Assembly (NCBI RefSeq): GCF_028198145.1 | Contig: NZ_CP116338.1 | Location: forward strand, 1,736,001-1,800,000 | DNA length: 64,000 bases | Origin: Microbacterium sp. nov. GSS16 | GTDB taxonomy: Bacteria; Actinomycetota; Actinomycetes; Actinomycetales; Microbacteriaceae | Reading direction: 5' to 3' | Part shown: positions 14,727 through 22,995 of the stretch, piece after piece | Layout of the letters: each line of letters begins with the position of its first letter | Numbering within the stretch: the first letter of the stretch is position 1 | The notes under the pieces: model-generated | The model's database searches: none | What the model was told of the DNA's origin: nothing | What the model saw: the letters and a program-made list of their open reading frames with translations, nothing else | Program-made: the position numbers and the translations under genes

Positions 14727-16175
14727 TCAGTGGGTGTCGACCGCGGGGACCTCGGTGCGGTCACCCGACCACAGGGTGTGGAAGGTGCCGTCCTTGTCGA
14801 TGCGGCGGTAGGTGTGCGCGCCGAAGAAGTCGCGCTGACCCTGGATGAGGGCGGCGGGCAGGCGTTCGGCGCGGATGCCGTCGTAGTACGACAGTGACGA
14901 CGAGAACGCCGGAGCCGGGATGCCCGACTGGGCGGCGGCGATGACGACGCGGCGCCACGCGGCCTGGCCGCGGGAGAGCGCCTCGGCGAAGTAAGGCGCG
15001 GTGAGCAGGGCCGGCAGGTCGGGTTCACCGGCATACGCCTCGGCGATGCGGTTCAGGAACTGCGCGCGGATGATGCAGCCGGCCCGCCAGATCTTCGCCA
15101 CGGCGCCCAGGTCGATGCTCCAGCCGTACTCGGCGGCACCGGCGCGGATCTCGTCGAAGCCCTGCGAGTACGCGACGATCTTCGACGCGTACAGCGCCAG
15201 GCGCACGTCCTCGATGAAGGCCTCGGCGTCGTCGACGGTGAACTCGCCGTCGGGGCCGGGCAGGTGCGCGGCCACGGCGCGCTGCTCGGGGTGCGAGGAG
15301 AGCGAGCGGGCGAAGGTCGCCTCGGCGATGCCGGAGACGGGCACGCCGAGCGCGAGCGCGGTCTGCACCGTCCATGCGCCGGTGCCCTTGGCGCCCGCCT
15401 GGTCGACGATCACGTCGACGAGGGGCTTGCCGGTCTCGGCGTCGATCTGGCGCAGCACCTCGGCGGTGATCTCGATGAGGTACGACTCCAGCTCGCCGGT
15501 GTTCCACTCGGCGAAGATGTCGGCGATCTCGGCGGGGGTCTTGCCGGTGCCGCGACGGATCAGGTCGTACGCCTCGGCGATGAGCTGCATGTCGGCGTAC
15601 TCGATGCCGTTGTGCACCATCTTCACGAAGTGCCCGGCGCCGCCGTGGCCGACGTGCGTCACGCACGGCTCGCCCTCGGCGACCGCAGCGATCGACTCCA
15701 GGATCGGGCCGAGGGTCACCCACGACTCGTCCGAGCCTCCCGGCATGATCGACGGACCGTTCAGAGCGCCCTCCTCGCCACCCGAGATGCCCGCGCCGAC
15801 GAAGTTGATGCCCGTCTCGCGCACCGCCTTCTCGCGGCGGATGGTGTCGGGGAAGTATGCGTTGCCGCCGTCGACGATGATGTCGCCCGGCTCGAACACC
15901 CGCACCAGCTCGTCGATCACCGCGTCGGTGCCCAGGCCCGCCTTGACCATGATGATCGCCGTACGCGGCTTCTGCAGCGACGCGGCGAACTCCTCGTACG
16001 AGAAGGTGGGCACGAACCCGGCATCGGCATGCAGCGCGACCAGCTCGTCGGTCTTCGCCCGCGAGCGGTTCAGCACCGCGACCGTGTTGCCCTCGCGGCT
16101 GGCGAGGTTGCGGGCCAGGTTCGAACCCATGACGGCGAGTCCGACGACTCCGATGTTGGCTGCGGCTGTGGGCAC
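14727..16175 (-). CDS. gnd: 6-phosphogluconate dehydrogenase (decarboxylating)
   Basis: A 482-residue pentose-phosphate enzyme giving ribulose 5-phosphate, CO2 and NADPH. It shows the Rossmann motif GLAVMGSNLARNLA (about 10-23), VDGGNAYF, SGGEEGALNGPSIMPGG and the catalytic-Lys segment GHFVKMVHNGIEY. I chose GTG at 16175-16173 because GAGGAGA lies about 6 nt upstream and the product then begins just before the dinucleotide fold. Longer in-frame extensions to 16319 add non-homologous sequence. It is divergent from a gluconate permease, which supplies the substrate after phosphorylation. Confidence 0.92.
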   Translation of the reverse strand: MPTAAANIGVVGLAVMGSNLARNLASREGNTVAVLNRSRAKTDELVALHADAGFVPTFSYEEFAASLQKPRTAIIMVKAGLGTDAVIDELVRVFEPGDIIVDGGNAYFPDTIRREKAVRETGINFVGAGISGGEEGALNGPSIMPGGSDESWVTLGPILESIAAVAEGEPCVTHVGHGGAGHFVKMVHNGIEYADMQLIAEAYDLIRRGTGKTPAEIADIFAEWNTGELESYLIEITAEVLRQIDAETGKPLVDVIVDQAGAKGTGAWTVQTALALGVPVSGIAEATFARSLSSHPEQRAVAAHLPGPDGEFTVDDAEAFIEDVRLALYASKIVAYSQGFDEIRAGAAEYGWSIDLGAVAKIWRAGCIIRAQFLNRIAEAYAGEPDLPALLTAPYFAEALSRGQAAWRRVVIAAAQSGIPAPAFSSSLSYYDGIRAERLPAALIQGQRDFFGAHTYRRIDKDGTFHTLWSGDRTEVPAVDTH

Positions 16176-16366
16176 AGGGATCTCCTCGGTGGTGAAGGGC
16201 GTGATCTCAGGGTATCGGTGCGCGACGGTCGTCCGTCCTTTCGTTTCACCCCGCCGGATGCCCGAGCGGAGCCCCCGGGGTGTCCCGAGCGGGAGGCCGT
16301 CTGTTAGCGTGTGGCCCACCGACCGGTCGCATGCCGTGACCGGCGACGCGTCGATGGAGATGCCCC

Positions 16367-17755
16367 ATGGAAGACTGGACCCAGACTCTGACCGCAGGGC
16401 CCCTGCTGCTCATCGCCGGCGGCGCGATCGCCCTGATCCTGGTGCTGATCATCGGCTTCAAGCTGCATGCGTTTCTCACCCTCGTGATCGTCTCGCTGCT
16501 CACCGCCATCGTGGCGGGCATCCCGATCGATCAGGTGGTGCCGGTCGCGCTCGGCGGGTTCGGCAGCACCCTTGCGAGTGTGGCGCTGCTCGTCGGACTC
16601 GGGGCCATGCTCGGCAGGCTGATCGAGCACTCCGGTGGCGCGCACGCGCTCGCCGACAGGTTCGTACGGGTCTTCGGCGAGAAGCGTGCGCCGTTCGCCC
16701 TCGGTGTGGCGTCGCTGATCCTCGGGTTCCCGATGTTCTTCGATGCCGGTCTGATCATGATGCTGCCGATCATCTTCGCCGTGGCGCGACGCGTGTCGGG
16801 AAACAACGTGCTGCTCTACGGCTTCCCCGCCGCCGCCGCCTTCTCGGTGATGCACGTCTTCCTGCCTCCGCACCCGGGCCCGGTCACCGCGTCGGCGGCC
16901 TACGAGGCGAACATCGGCCTGGTGCTGCTGGTCGGCCTCGTCGTGGCGCTTCCGGTCTGGTACCTCTCGGGCTACCTGTGGGGCAAGTTCGTCGGCAGTC
17001 GCTGGATCCTGCCGGTGCCGTCGCTGTTCGGCAGCGAGGACAGGGATCAGCCCTCGAACCCGCCGAAGGTGTCGACGATCATCATGCTGCTGCTGCTGCC
17101 GATGCTTCTCATCTTCCTCAACACGGGGCTCACCACGCTCGGCAGCGCGGGCGTGATCGACTCCACCGAGCTCTGGGCGCAGTCGCTCATCTTCATCGGT
17201 CAGTCGCCCGTCGCACTGACCATCACCGTGCTCGTCGCGCTCGTGGCGCTCGGCTGGCGACGCGGCGAACACGGCACCGCCCTGGAGAAGATCGTCGACT
17301 CGTCGCTCGGGCCGATCTGCTCCGTAGTGCTGATCACCGGAGCCGGCGGGATGTTCGGCGGGGTGCTGCGCTCGTCAGGCATCGGCGAGGCGCTCTCCGA
17401 CACGCTGAGCGGCGTGGGCCTGCCCGTCATCGTCGCGGCGTACCTCATCGCCGTCGTGCTGCGCGTCGCGCAGGGCTCCGCAACCGTCGCCCTGGTCACC
17501 GCGGCGGGCCTCATCGCTCCCGCCGTGCTCGGCGGTGACTTCAACCCCCTCGAGGTGGTCGCCATCACCCTGGCCACGGCTGCCGGCTCGGTGTTCGCCA
17601 GCCACGTGAACGACTCCGGGTTCTGGCTGGTGGGACGCCTGATGGGGATGGACGTCAAGACCACGCTGAAGACGTGGACGGTGCAGCAGACCATCCAGTC
17701 GGTTCTCGCGTTCGCGGTCGTGCTGGTGGTCTACCTGCTCGCGTCGCTCTTCTGA
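16367..17755 (+). CDS. gntP: Gluconate permease (GntP family)
   Basis: A 462-residue membrane symporter with about 12 or more hydrophobic segments. GntP-family segments include LGFPMFFDAGLIMMLPI, FLPPHPGPVTAS and SHVNDSGFWLVG. The ATG follows GGAG at about 7 nt. It is divergent from gnd across 191 bp that contain no gene; within this gap are a TTAGCGT (16304-16310) that could be a -10 and GACCGGTC (palindromic) about 40 bp before the ATG. No gluconate kinase is in the window. Confidence 0.9.
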   Translation: MEDWTQTLTAGPLLLIAGGAIALILVLIIGFKLHAFLTLVIVSLLTAIVAGIPIDQVVPVALGGFGSTLASVALLVGLGAMLGRLIEHSGGAHALADRFVRVFGEKRAPFALGVASLILGFPMFFDAGLIMMLPIIFAVARRVSGNNVLLYGFPAAAAFSVMHVFLPPHPGPVTASAAYEANIGLVLLVGLVVALPVWYLSGYLWGKFVGSRWILPVPSLFGSEDRDQPSNPPKVSTIIMLLLLPMLLIFLNTGLTTLGSAGVIDSTELWAQSLIFIGQSPVALTITVLVALVALGWRRGEHGTALEKIVDSSLGPICSVVLITGAGGMFGGVLRSSGIGEALSDTLSGVGLPVIVAAYLIAVVLRVAQGSATVALVTAAGLIAPAVLGGDFNPLEVVAITLATAAGSVFASHVNDSGFWLVGRLMGMDVKTTLKTWTVQQTIQSVLAFAVVLVVYLLASLF

Positions 17756-17767
17756 GCGATTCTCGGG

Positions 17768-17893
17768 TCAGTCCTCGCGGTAGCCCGAGCGTCCCATCGA
17801 GAACATCGCGGCGAACGACGACACGACGCCGCAGACGGCGATCGCGCCGATGACCCAGAGGACGACGTGCGAGAGGAAGGCGGCATCGAGCAT
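17768..17893 (-). CDS. Predicted 41-residue single-pass membrane protein
   Basis: A 41-codon frame begins at ATG 17893-17891 and ends at TGA 17770-17768. The product has one hydrophobic stretch (about residues 4-30) and a short charged tail ending GRSGYRED. The start lies 6 nt after a TAGGCT box on the minus strand, the same leaderless arrangement seen before many genes here, which supports expression. It converges on gntP with a 12-bp gap. I do not recognise a family; the function is unknown. Confidence 0.5.
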   Translation of the reverse strand: MLDAAFLSHVVLWVIGAIAVCGVVSSFAAMFSMGRSGYRED

Positions 17894-17899
17894 GCCCAC

Positions 17900-17905
17900 A
17901 GCCTA
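17900..17905 (-). promoter_or_regulatory. -10 box TAGGCT of the 41-residue membrane protein gene
   Basis: The box ends 6 nt before the ATG at 17893 on the minus strand. Confidence 0.4.
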
Positions 17906-17954
17906 TCGAGCTTTCGGGTAGCATGGAGGAGTTCCTCGGCGAGGGAGCGCGTGC

Positions 17955-17987
17955 ATGCGCGCATCCGTGATCGACGCGGTGACGTGA
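17955..17987 (+). other. Possible 10-codon upstream ORF in the rplY leader
   Basis: An ATG at 17955 preceded by GAGGGAG (8 nt spacing) opens a 10-codon frame ending TGA at 17985. It lies in the 210-bp gene-free stretch before rplY, with the ATG inside a small GCGCG/CGCGC hairpin. It could be a translated leader or chance. Confidence 0.3.
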
Positions 17988-18105
17988 GCCCGGTGGTCGT
18001 CTGAATTCTCAGCCGCACAGCGTCTCGCCTCTTCGTGTCCGCACCGAGGCTTCCGAGACCATGACCATCGCGCGGCCCCGTCCCGCGTGCCTGAAGGAGA
18101 ACAAC

Positions 18106-18723
18106 ATGTCTGACGAGAACAAGGTCGTCGCCGAGACGCGCACCAACTTCGGCAAGGGCTTCGCCCGCCGCCTGCGCGCCGCCGGCAAGATCCCCGCCGT
18201 GATCTACGGTCACGGCACCGACCCCGTGCACGTCGCGCTGCCCGGCCACCAGGTGTCACTCATCATCCGCCGTGCCAACGCCCTGCTCGATCTCGACATC
18301 GACGGCACCTCGCAGCTCGCCCTCGTCAAGGACGTGCAGAAGGACCCGGTGCACCAGATCATCGAGCACATCGACCTGCTCGTCGTGAAGAAGGGTGAGA
18401 AGGTCGCCATCGACCTCCCCGTCGTCGTGACCGGCGAGTCGTTCTCGGGCACCATCGCCACCCTCGACGCCGCGACCCTGGCGGTCGAGGCCGAGGCGAC
18501 GCACATCCCCGAGAACGTCGAGGTCTCGATCGAGGGCCTCGAGGAGGGCGCGCACATCACCGCCGCCGACGTGAAGCTGCCCAAGGGCGTCACGCTGGTC
18601 GCCGACCCCGAGACCCTCGTGGTCGCCATCTCCGTCCCGGCCGCTCCGGTCGAGGACGAGGCGTCCGAGGCTCCTGCCGAGGGCGACGCCGAAGCTCCGG
18701 CCGAGGAGGCCGCCGCGGAGTGA
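18106..18723 (+). CDS. rplY: 50S ribosomal protein L25 (CTC form)
   Basis: A 205-residue L25/TL5/CTC protein that binds 5S rRNA. The N-terminal domain includes RTNFGKGFARRLRAAGKIPAVIYG, followed by the TL5 beta domain, and the protein ends in an acidic Ala/Glu/Pro tail common in actinobacteria. GAAGGAG lies 8 nt before ATG 18106, which decides the start over an upstream in-frame ATG at 18061. A 210-bp leader without a gene precedes it; a hairpin follows. Confidence 0.95.
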   Translation: MSDENKVVAETRTNFGKGFARRLRAAGKIPAVIYGHGTDPVHVALPGHQVSLIIRRANALLDLDIDGTSQLALVKDVQKDPVHQIIEHIDLLVVKKGEKVAIDLPVVVTGESFSGTIATLDAATLAVEAEATHIPENVEVSIEGLEEGAHITAADVKLPKGVTLVADPETLVVAISVPAAPVEDEASEAPAEGDAEAPAEEAAAE

Positions 18724-18742
18724 TCCGCTGACGATCCGGATG

Positions 18743-18771
18743 GAGGGGGCGCGAGCTGATCGCGTCCCCTC
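18743..18771. terminator. Hairpin between rplY and pth
   Basis: GAGGGGGCGCGA (18743-18754) pairs with TCGCGTCCCCTC (18760-18771) with one G-U pair and a GCTGA loop. There is no U-tract. It may separate rplY from pth expression. Confidence 0.65.
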
Positions 18772-18798
18772 GGTCATATCCGCGCGAGAGGGACACGA

Positions 18799-19377
18799 AT
18801 GACCACCACCTGGCTGATCGTCGGCCTCGGCAACCCCGGACCCCGCTACGCCGCGACGCGCCACAACATCGGGCAGATGGTCGTCGACGAGCTCGCCGAC
18901 CGTCGCGGCGAACGATTCCGCGAGCACAAGGCCGGCGCGCGAGTGGTCGAGACCCGCGTGCGCCCCGGTGGCGATCGCATGGTCCTGGCGAAGCCCAATT
19001 CGTTCATGAACACCTCCGGGACGCCGGTCGCCGCTCTGGCTCGGTTCTACTCGGTGGCGCCGGAGAACGTCATCGTCGTGCACGACGAACTCGACATCCC
19101 CTTCGACAGCATCCGCATGAAGATCGGCGGCGGCCACGGGGGGCACAACGGCGTCCGCGACATCGCTCGCACCCTCACGACGCCCGACTTCCTGCGCGTT
19201 CGAGTCGGCATCGGTCGTCCGCCGGGACGCCAGGACCCCGCGGACTGGGTGCTCGCGGTCTTCGGCTCGGTCGAGCAGAAGACGCTGCCGATCTTCATCT
19301 CCGACGCGGCGGATGCCGTGGAGCAGCTCGTCGACGAGGGTCTGCTGGCCGCGCAGCAGCGCCATCACTCGCGCTGA
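18799..19377 (+). CDS. pth: Peptidyl-tRNA hydrolase
   Basis: A 192-residue enzyme that releases peptides from prematurely dropped peptidyl-tRNA. It shows [18 protein letters not shown] with the catalytic His, [10 protein letters not shown] and [37 protein letters not shown] precedes the ATG. Adjacency of rplY and pth is common in bacteria. Its stop codon lies in a small hairpin shared with the convergent gene. Confidence 0.95.
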   Translation: MTTTWLIVGLGNPGPRYAATRHNIGQMVVDELADRRGERFREHKAGARVVETRVRPGGDRMVLAKPNSFMNTSGTPVAALARFYSVAPENVIVVHDELDIPFDSIRMKIGGGHGGHNGVRDIARTLTTPDFLRVRVGIGRPPGRQDPADWVLAVFGSVEQKTLPIFISDAADAVEQLVDEGLLAAQQRHHSR

Positions 19378-19389
19378 GCCGGCGCTCAG
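19374..19389. terminator. Mini-hairpin spanning two convergent stop codons
   Basis: CTGAGC-CGGC-GCTCAG forms a 6-bp stem with a tetraloop. Its two arms contain the TGA of pth and the reverse-strand TGA of the neighbour, only 8 bp apart. Confidence 0.4.
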
Positions 19390-19982
19390 ACGATCGGATC
19401 GAACGCGATCCCGTTGCCGATGCCGTACGCGAGCGTCACGGCGAGGAAGAAGGCGCCGGGGCCGAGCGCCGCGATCACGATCGCGGCGATGCCCATACCT
19501 CGTCCGCGTCTGCGGGCGACGGCGATGATTCCGCCGATCAACCCGAACAACCCGAGCGCTGTGCCCAGCCAGAACATGATCTCCGCCCAGAGCGTCTGGA
19601 TCCGCGCGGGGGAGAGCGCGGCGATGACGAACTCACCGCTGCCGCTCACCAGGTCGTCCACCGACACGGCGAGCCCGATCTGGAGCGCGAGCACGCCGGC
19701 CACGACGGGCGTGACCAAGGCGGCGATCAGAGCGGCGGCGAGCGAGACCGCACCCGTCGCCCGAGAGGGTGCCGGAGCGGTGGGCGCGACATACCCGCCG
19801 ACAGCCGCCTGATACCCGCCCACCGGCACGCGATACGCGCCGGGCGGGGGCACCTGCCAGGGCTCGGAGCCCTGCGGAAGAGCGGAGCCTGGCGGAACAG
19901 GTGAGCCCTGCGGCAAGGGTGAGCCCTGCGGAACAGCGGAGCCCTGGGGAGGCAGCCCCGGGGGAACGAACGGGTCTGTCAT
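19386..19982 (-). CDS. Pro-rich membrane protein with PQGS repeats
   Basis: A 198-residue protein. The first 70 residues are Pro/Gly/Ser/Gln-rich with about five degenerate PQGS or PPGS units, matching imperfect repeats in the DNA around 19868-19950. Then come about three to four hydrophobic segments: 75-100, 130-155 and 165-190. This shape resembles the DUF4190-like small actinobacterial membrane proteins, but I cannot assign a family. It starts 8 nt after the trpS stop, so it is probably co-transcribed. The function is unknown. Confidence 0.65.
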   Translation of the reverse strand: MTDPFVPPGLPPQGSAVPQGSPLPQGSPVPPGSALPQGSEPWQVPPPGAYRVPVGGYQAAVGGYVAPTAPAPSRATGAVSLAAALIAALVTPVVAGVLALQIGLAVSVDDLVSGSGEFVIAALSPARIQTLWAEIMFWLGTALGLFGLIGGIIAVARRRGRGMGIAAIVIAALGPGAFFLAVTLAYGIGNGIAFDPIV

Positions 19983-19990
19983 CTCGCTCC

Positions 19991-20995
19991 TCAGACTCGC
20001 CGCAGCAGGCCGACGCGGTCGTACACGTCGGCGAGAGTGGCATCCGCGACCTCATCGGCCTTCGCGGCGTTCACAGCCAGCAGACGGTCGAGCTCGGCCG
20101 GGTCGTCGAGCAGGGCGTTCGCGCGCTCGCGCACGGGACCGAACTCGTCGACGACGACCTCGGCCAGTCCCTTCTTGAAGTCGCCGTAGCCACGACCGGC
20201 GTACTCGTCCTCGATCGAGCCCACCTGGCGTCCGGTGAGCGCAGCGTAGATGGTGAGCAGGTTCGAGACGCCCGGCTTGTTCTCGCGGTCGAAGCGCACC
20301 GAGCCCTCGTTGTCGGTCACGGCGCGCATGATCTTCTTCGCCGATTTCGAGGGGTCGTCGAGCAGCCACAGCACACCCGCGTCGCTCTCGGCCGACTTCG
20401 ACATCTTCGACGTCGGGTTCTGCAGGTCGTAGATGCGCGCGGTGTCCTTCTGGATCACCGGGGTGGGCACGGTGAACGTCGTGCCGAAGCGGCTGTTGAA
20501 CCGCTCGGCCAGGTCGCGCGTCAGCTCGACGTGCTGCTTCTGGTCGTCGCCGACCGGCACCAGCTCGCTCTGGTAGAGCAGGATGTCAGCGGCCATCAGC
20601 ACGGGGTAGGTGAACAGTCCGACAGAGGCGGAATCCTGTCCGTACCGCTGCGACTTGTCCTTGAACTGGGTCATCCGGCCCGCCTCACCGAAGCCGGTGA
20701 TGGTGCTGAGGATCCAGGCGAGCTCTGCGTGGGCTCGCACGTGCGACTGCACGTACAGAGTCGACTTCGACGGCTCGATGCCGGCGGCGATGTACTGCGC
20801 TGCGGTGCGACGCGTCTTCTCGCGCAGCTCGTCGGGGTTCTGCGGCACGGTGATCGCGTGCAGATCGACCACCGAGAAGAAGGCGTCGTACGAGCTCTGC
20901 ATGTCACGCCACTGCAGAAGCGCCCCGATGTAGTTGCCGGCCTGGAGGGAGTCGGCGGAGGGCTGCATTCCGGAGTAGAGGCGCTGTCGAGTCAC
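19991..20995 (-). CDS. trpS: Tryptophanyl-tRNA synthetase
   Basis: A 334-residue class I synthetase with the HIGH-equivalent AGNYIGAL (about 19-26), [19 protein letters not shown] and the KMSKS loop SKMSKS (about 205-210). The start is GTG 20995-20993, 6 nt after a TAGGAT box on the minus strand and with no Shine-Dalgarno site, so the mRNA is probably leaderless with a GTG start. The Pro-rich membrane protein gene follows. Confidence 0.95.
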   Translation of the reverse strand: MTRQRLYSGMQPSADSLQAGNYIGALLQWRDMQSSYDAFFSVVDLHAITVPQNPDELREKTRRTAAQYIAAGIEPSKSTLYVQSHVRAHAELAWILSTITGFGEAGRMTQFKDKSQRYGQDSASVGLFTYPVLMAADILLYQSELVPVGDDQKQHVELTRDLAERFNSRFGTTFTVPTPVIQKDTARIYDLQNPTSKMSKSAESDAGVLWLLDDPSKSAKKIMRAVTDNEGSVRFDRENKPGVSNLLTIYAALTGRQVGSIEDEYAGRGYGDFKKGLAEVVVDEFGPVRERANALLDDPAELDRLLAVNAAKADEVADATLADVYDRVGLLRRV

Positions 20996-21001
20996 CGTTC
21001 A

Positions 21002-21007
21002 ATCCTA
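21002..21007 (-). promoter_or_regulatory. -10 box TAGGAT of trpS
   Basis: It ends 6 nt before the GTG start codon; this fixes a non-ATG leaderless start for trpS. Confidence 0.5.
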
Positions 21008-21030
21008 TGCGGCTCACGCGGGACGCCTCA

Positions 21031-21090
21031 CCCTGAGCCTGCCGCGTGGGCCCTGAGCCTGCCGTCTGGGGCCCTGAGCCTGTCGAAGGG
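21031..21090. repeat. Three tandem copies of a CCCTGAGCCTG repeat
   Basis: Copies at 21031-21050, 21051-21070 and 21072-21090 each begin CCCTGAGCCTG. The last is CCCTGAGCCTGTCGAAGGG; the first two carry a diverged second half. It lies between the trpS promoter and the xth stop codon. A related copy is in deoA at 33614-33632 and a longer form at 58803-58836. Confidence 0.8.
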
Positions 21091-21984
21091 TCAGCAGGTG
21101 TAGTCGACGACCACGGGCGCGTGATCGCTCCAGCGCTCCGTGTAGGTCGCGGCCCTGGCGACGGCGTACCCGGTCGCACGCGCCGCCAGGGGCGGCGTGG
21201 CGAGGTGGTAGTCGATGCGCCATCCGCTGTCGTTGTCGAAAGCCTTGCCGCGCATCGACCACCAGGTGTACGGCCCCGGCACCTCGCCGTGATGTGCGCG
21301 GCCCACATCGACCCAGCCGAGCCCGATCCCGCCGGCCTCCGACGCGAACGAGCGGGTGTCGCTGAGCTGACCCACCATGCCGCGACCGACGCCCTCCTGG
21401 CCCACGACAGTCTTGCCGGCGGCGCCGAGGAAGCGATCGAAGTAGGCGCGCTCGCGCGCGAGGAAGCCCGACTTCTTCACGTTGCCCTTCCAGTTCAGGA
21501 TGTCGAGTGGCCGGTGGCCGACGTTGAGATCGCCCGTGACGAGCGCGTGGGCCTCGTCGGCGCCCAGCTGCGCCATGCGCACGCTCATCGCGTCGAGGAA
21601 CTTCCACTTCTCGTCCTGTTTGGGGGTGTCGGCCTCGCCGGAATGCACGTACGCGCTGACGACCGTGAGCGGTGCGCCGCCGATCTGGAAGTCGGCCTCG
21701 ATCCAGCGACCGGCCGAATCGAAGTCGTCGGCGCCGAGCGCCGTGCGGGACGCGAGCGCGGGAGTGCGGCTGAGGACGGCCACGCCTGCCCGACCCTTCG
21801 CCGTCGCCTTGTCGTGCACGATCTGCCAATCGGGGAAGGCCGCCGCCAGGTGCTCGTCGTCGGCACGCACCTCCTGCAGGGTCAGGATGTCGACCTCGGC
21901 CTGGTCGAGCCACGCGCGCATGCCGTTGCGGACGGCGGCGCGGACACCGTTGACATTGACAGAGGCGATACGCAGGTGGGGCAT
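21091..21984 (-). CDS. xth: Exodeoxyribonuclease III / AP endonuclease
   Basis: A 297-residue Mg-dependent EEP-fold nuclease for base-excision repair. It shows IASVNVNGVRAA, LTLQEVRADDEH (catalytic Glu), SAYVHSGE, VTGDLNVGHRPLDI and WRIDYHLAT, with WSDHAPVVVDY at the C-terminus. The ATG at 21984 is 7 nt after TAGGCT, whose TAG doubles as the YihY stop codon. Upstream in-frame codons to 22065 are rejected because they precede this promoter. The repeat block at 21031-21090 abuts its stop. Confidence 0.93.
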   Translation of the reverse strand: MPHLRIASVNVNGVRAAVRNGMRAWLDQAEVDILTLQEVRADDEHLAAAFPDWQIVHDKATAKGRAGVAVLSRTPALASRTALGADDFDSAGRWIEADFQIGGAPLTVVSAYVHSGEADTPKQDEKWKFLDAMSVRMAQLGADEAHALVTGDLNVGHRPLDILNWKGNVKKSGFLARERAYFDRFLGAAGKTVVGQEGVGRGMVGQLSDTRSFASEAGGIGLGWVDVGRAHHGEVPGPYTWWSMRGKAFDNDSGWRIDYHLATPPLAARATGYAVARAATYTERWSDHAPVVVDYTC

Positions 21985-21991
21985 GGCATCC

Positions 21992-21997
21992 AGCCTA
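21992..21997 (-). promoter_or_regulatory. -10 box TAGGCT of xth
   Basis: Spacer to the ATG is the 7-nt GGATGCC. The first three bases of the box are the stop codon of the upstream gene. Confidence 0.5.
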
Positions 21998-22981
21998 ACG
22001 ACGGGGTCGGACGCCCCGCCGCCGCTCCGGTGCGGCCGTCGCCCGCAGCGGGCGCAGCGGCCCACTGTCGCGCAGTGGCTCGTTGCGGTCGTCGGCGCTC
22101 AGCGCGATCCAGGACGCCGCGAGCAGGATCACCGCGGCGATCACGCGGCACCACAGCAGAAGCCCGACCATCACCGCGAACGTCGCCAGCAGCGGGTTGC
22201 CGGGCGTGTGAGCGGCCAGCAGGCCGGCACCGAGCTGCAGCACCGCCACAGCGACGCCACCGAGCACGGAGCCCGGCAGGATCCGCCGCCACCGGATGAC
22301 CGTGCCGGTGAGGAAGCGCACCAGCGCGGCGATCGCCGCGACGTCGATCACGATCACGACGAGCACCGACGAGATCGACACGAGGGTGCGGCCCATGGCG
22401 CTGGGGATCTCCTGCCCGAGCATCTCGAGAAGCGTTCGCAGCGCCCAGACCCCGCCGACGCTGATCGCGGCGCCGAGCAGCAGGCTCATCCCGAACACGA
22501 GAGCCGCTGCCGCGTCGCGAAGCTTCAGCTGCACGTAGCTGCGGGTGTCGAAGGGCAGCCCGAATATGCCGCGCACCGCGCGACGGGTGAAGGTGACCGC
22601 ACCGATCCCGGTCCACACCACCACGATCGCGGCGATCACCCCGGTCAGGGTGAACGCTCCGGTGGCGGAGTTGGCGACCTCGCGCACCGCCTCGGGGGCG
22701 ACGATGCCGTCGGCGCCGATGAAGCCGGGGATGTAGCTGTTCACGATGCGGATCATCGCGTCCACCGCCACGTCGCTGCCGCCCACCCACACGCCGGCGC
22801 CGGCGAAGGCGACGTACAGCAGCGCGAACAGCGCGAACAGGGCCTGATACGCCATGCCCGCCGACAGCAGGAACCCGTTGCGGCGCAGGAAGTGCCGCCA
22901 CACGCGCACGGGGAACATCGCGGCGATCCGCCGCCCCCACACAGCAGCGCGCCCGGCTGAACGAGTCAGTCGGGCGCGCAT
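21995..22981 (-). CDS. YihY/BrkB-family membrane protein
   Basis: A 328-residue integral membrane protein of the YihY/virulence-factor-BrkB family (once mis-called RNase BN). It has six hydrophobic segments and the family-typical FLLSAGMAYQALFALFALLY. The C-terminal about 35 residues are Arg/Pro-rich. The biochemical function of the family is not settled. It starts 14 nt after the sdhB stop, with a weak ribosome site, and may be the last gene of the sdh transcript. The start codon choice (ATG 22981) is moderately certain. Confidence 0.75.
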   Translation of the reverse strand: MRARLTRSAGRAAVWGRRIAAMFPVRVWRHFLRRNGFLLSAGMAYQALFALFALLYVAFAGAGVWVGGSDVAVDAMIRIVNSYIPGFIGADGIVAPEAVREVANSATGAFTLTGVIAAIVVVWTGIGAVTFTRRAVRGIFGLPFDTRSYVQLKLRDAAAALVFGMSLLLGAAISVGGVWALRTLLEMLGQEIPSAMGRTLVSISSVLVVIVIDVAAIAALVRFLTGTVIRWRRILPGSVLGGVAVAVLQLGAGLLAAHTPGNPLLATFAVMVGLLLWCRVIAAVILLAASWIALSADDRNEPLRDSGPLRPLRATAAPERRRGVRPRR

Positions 22982-22995
22982 GGCTCTGGCTGCGT

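Noticed and set aside
16116..16130. GGTTCGAACC-like tRNA T-arm
   Set aside because: It lies within gnd coding sequence and no acceptor or anticodon stem can be formed around it.
15001..17538. Long plus-strand frame antisense to gnd and shifted over gntP
   Set aside because: gnd and gntP have full family motifs in other frames; this one is Ser/Arg-rich noise.
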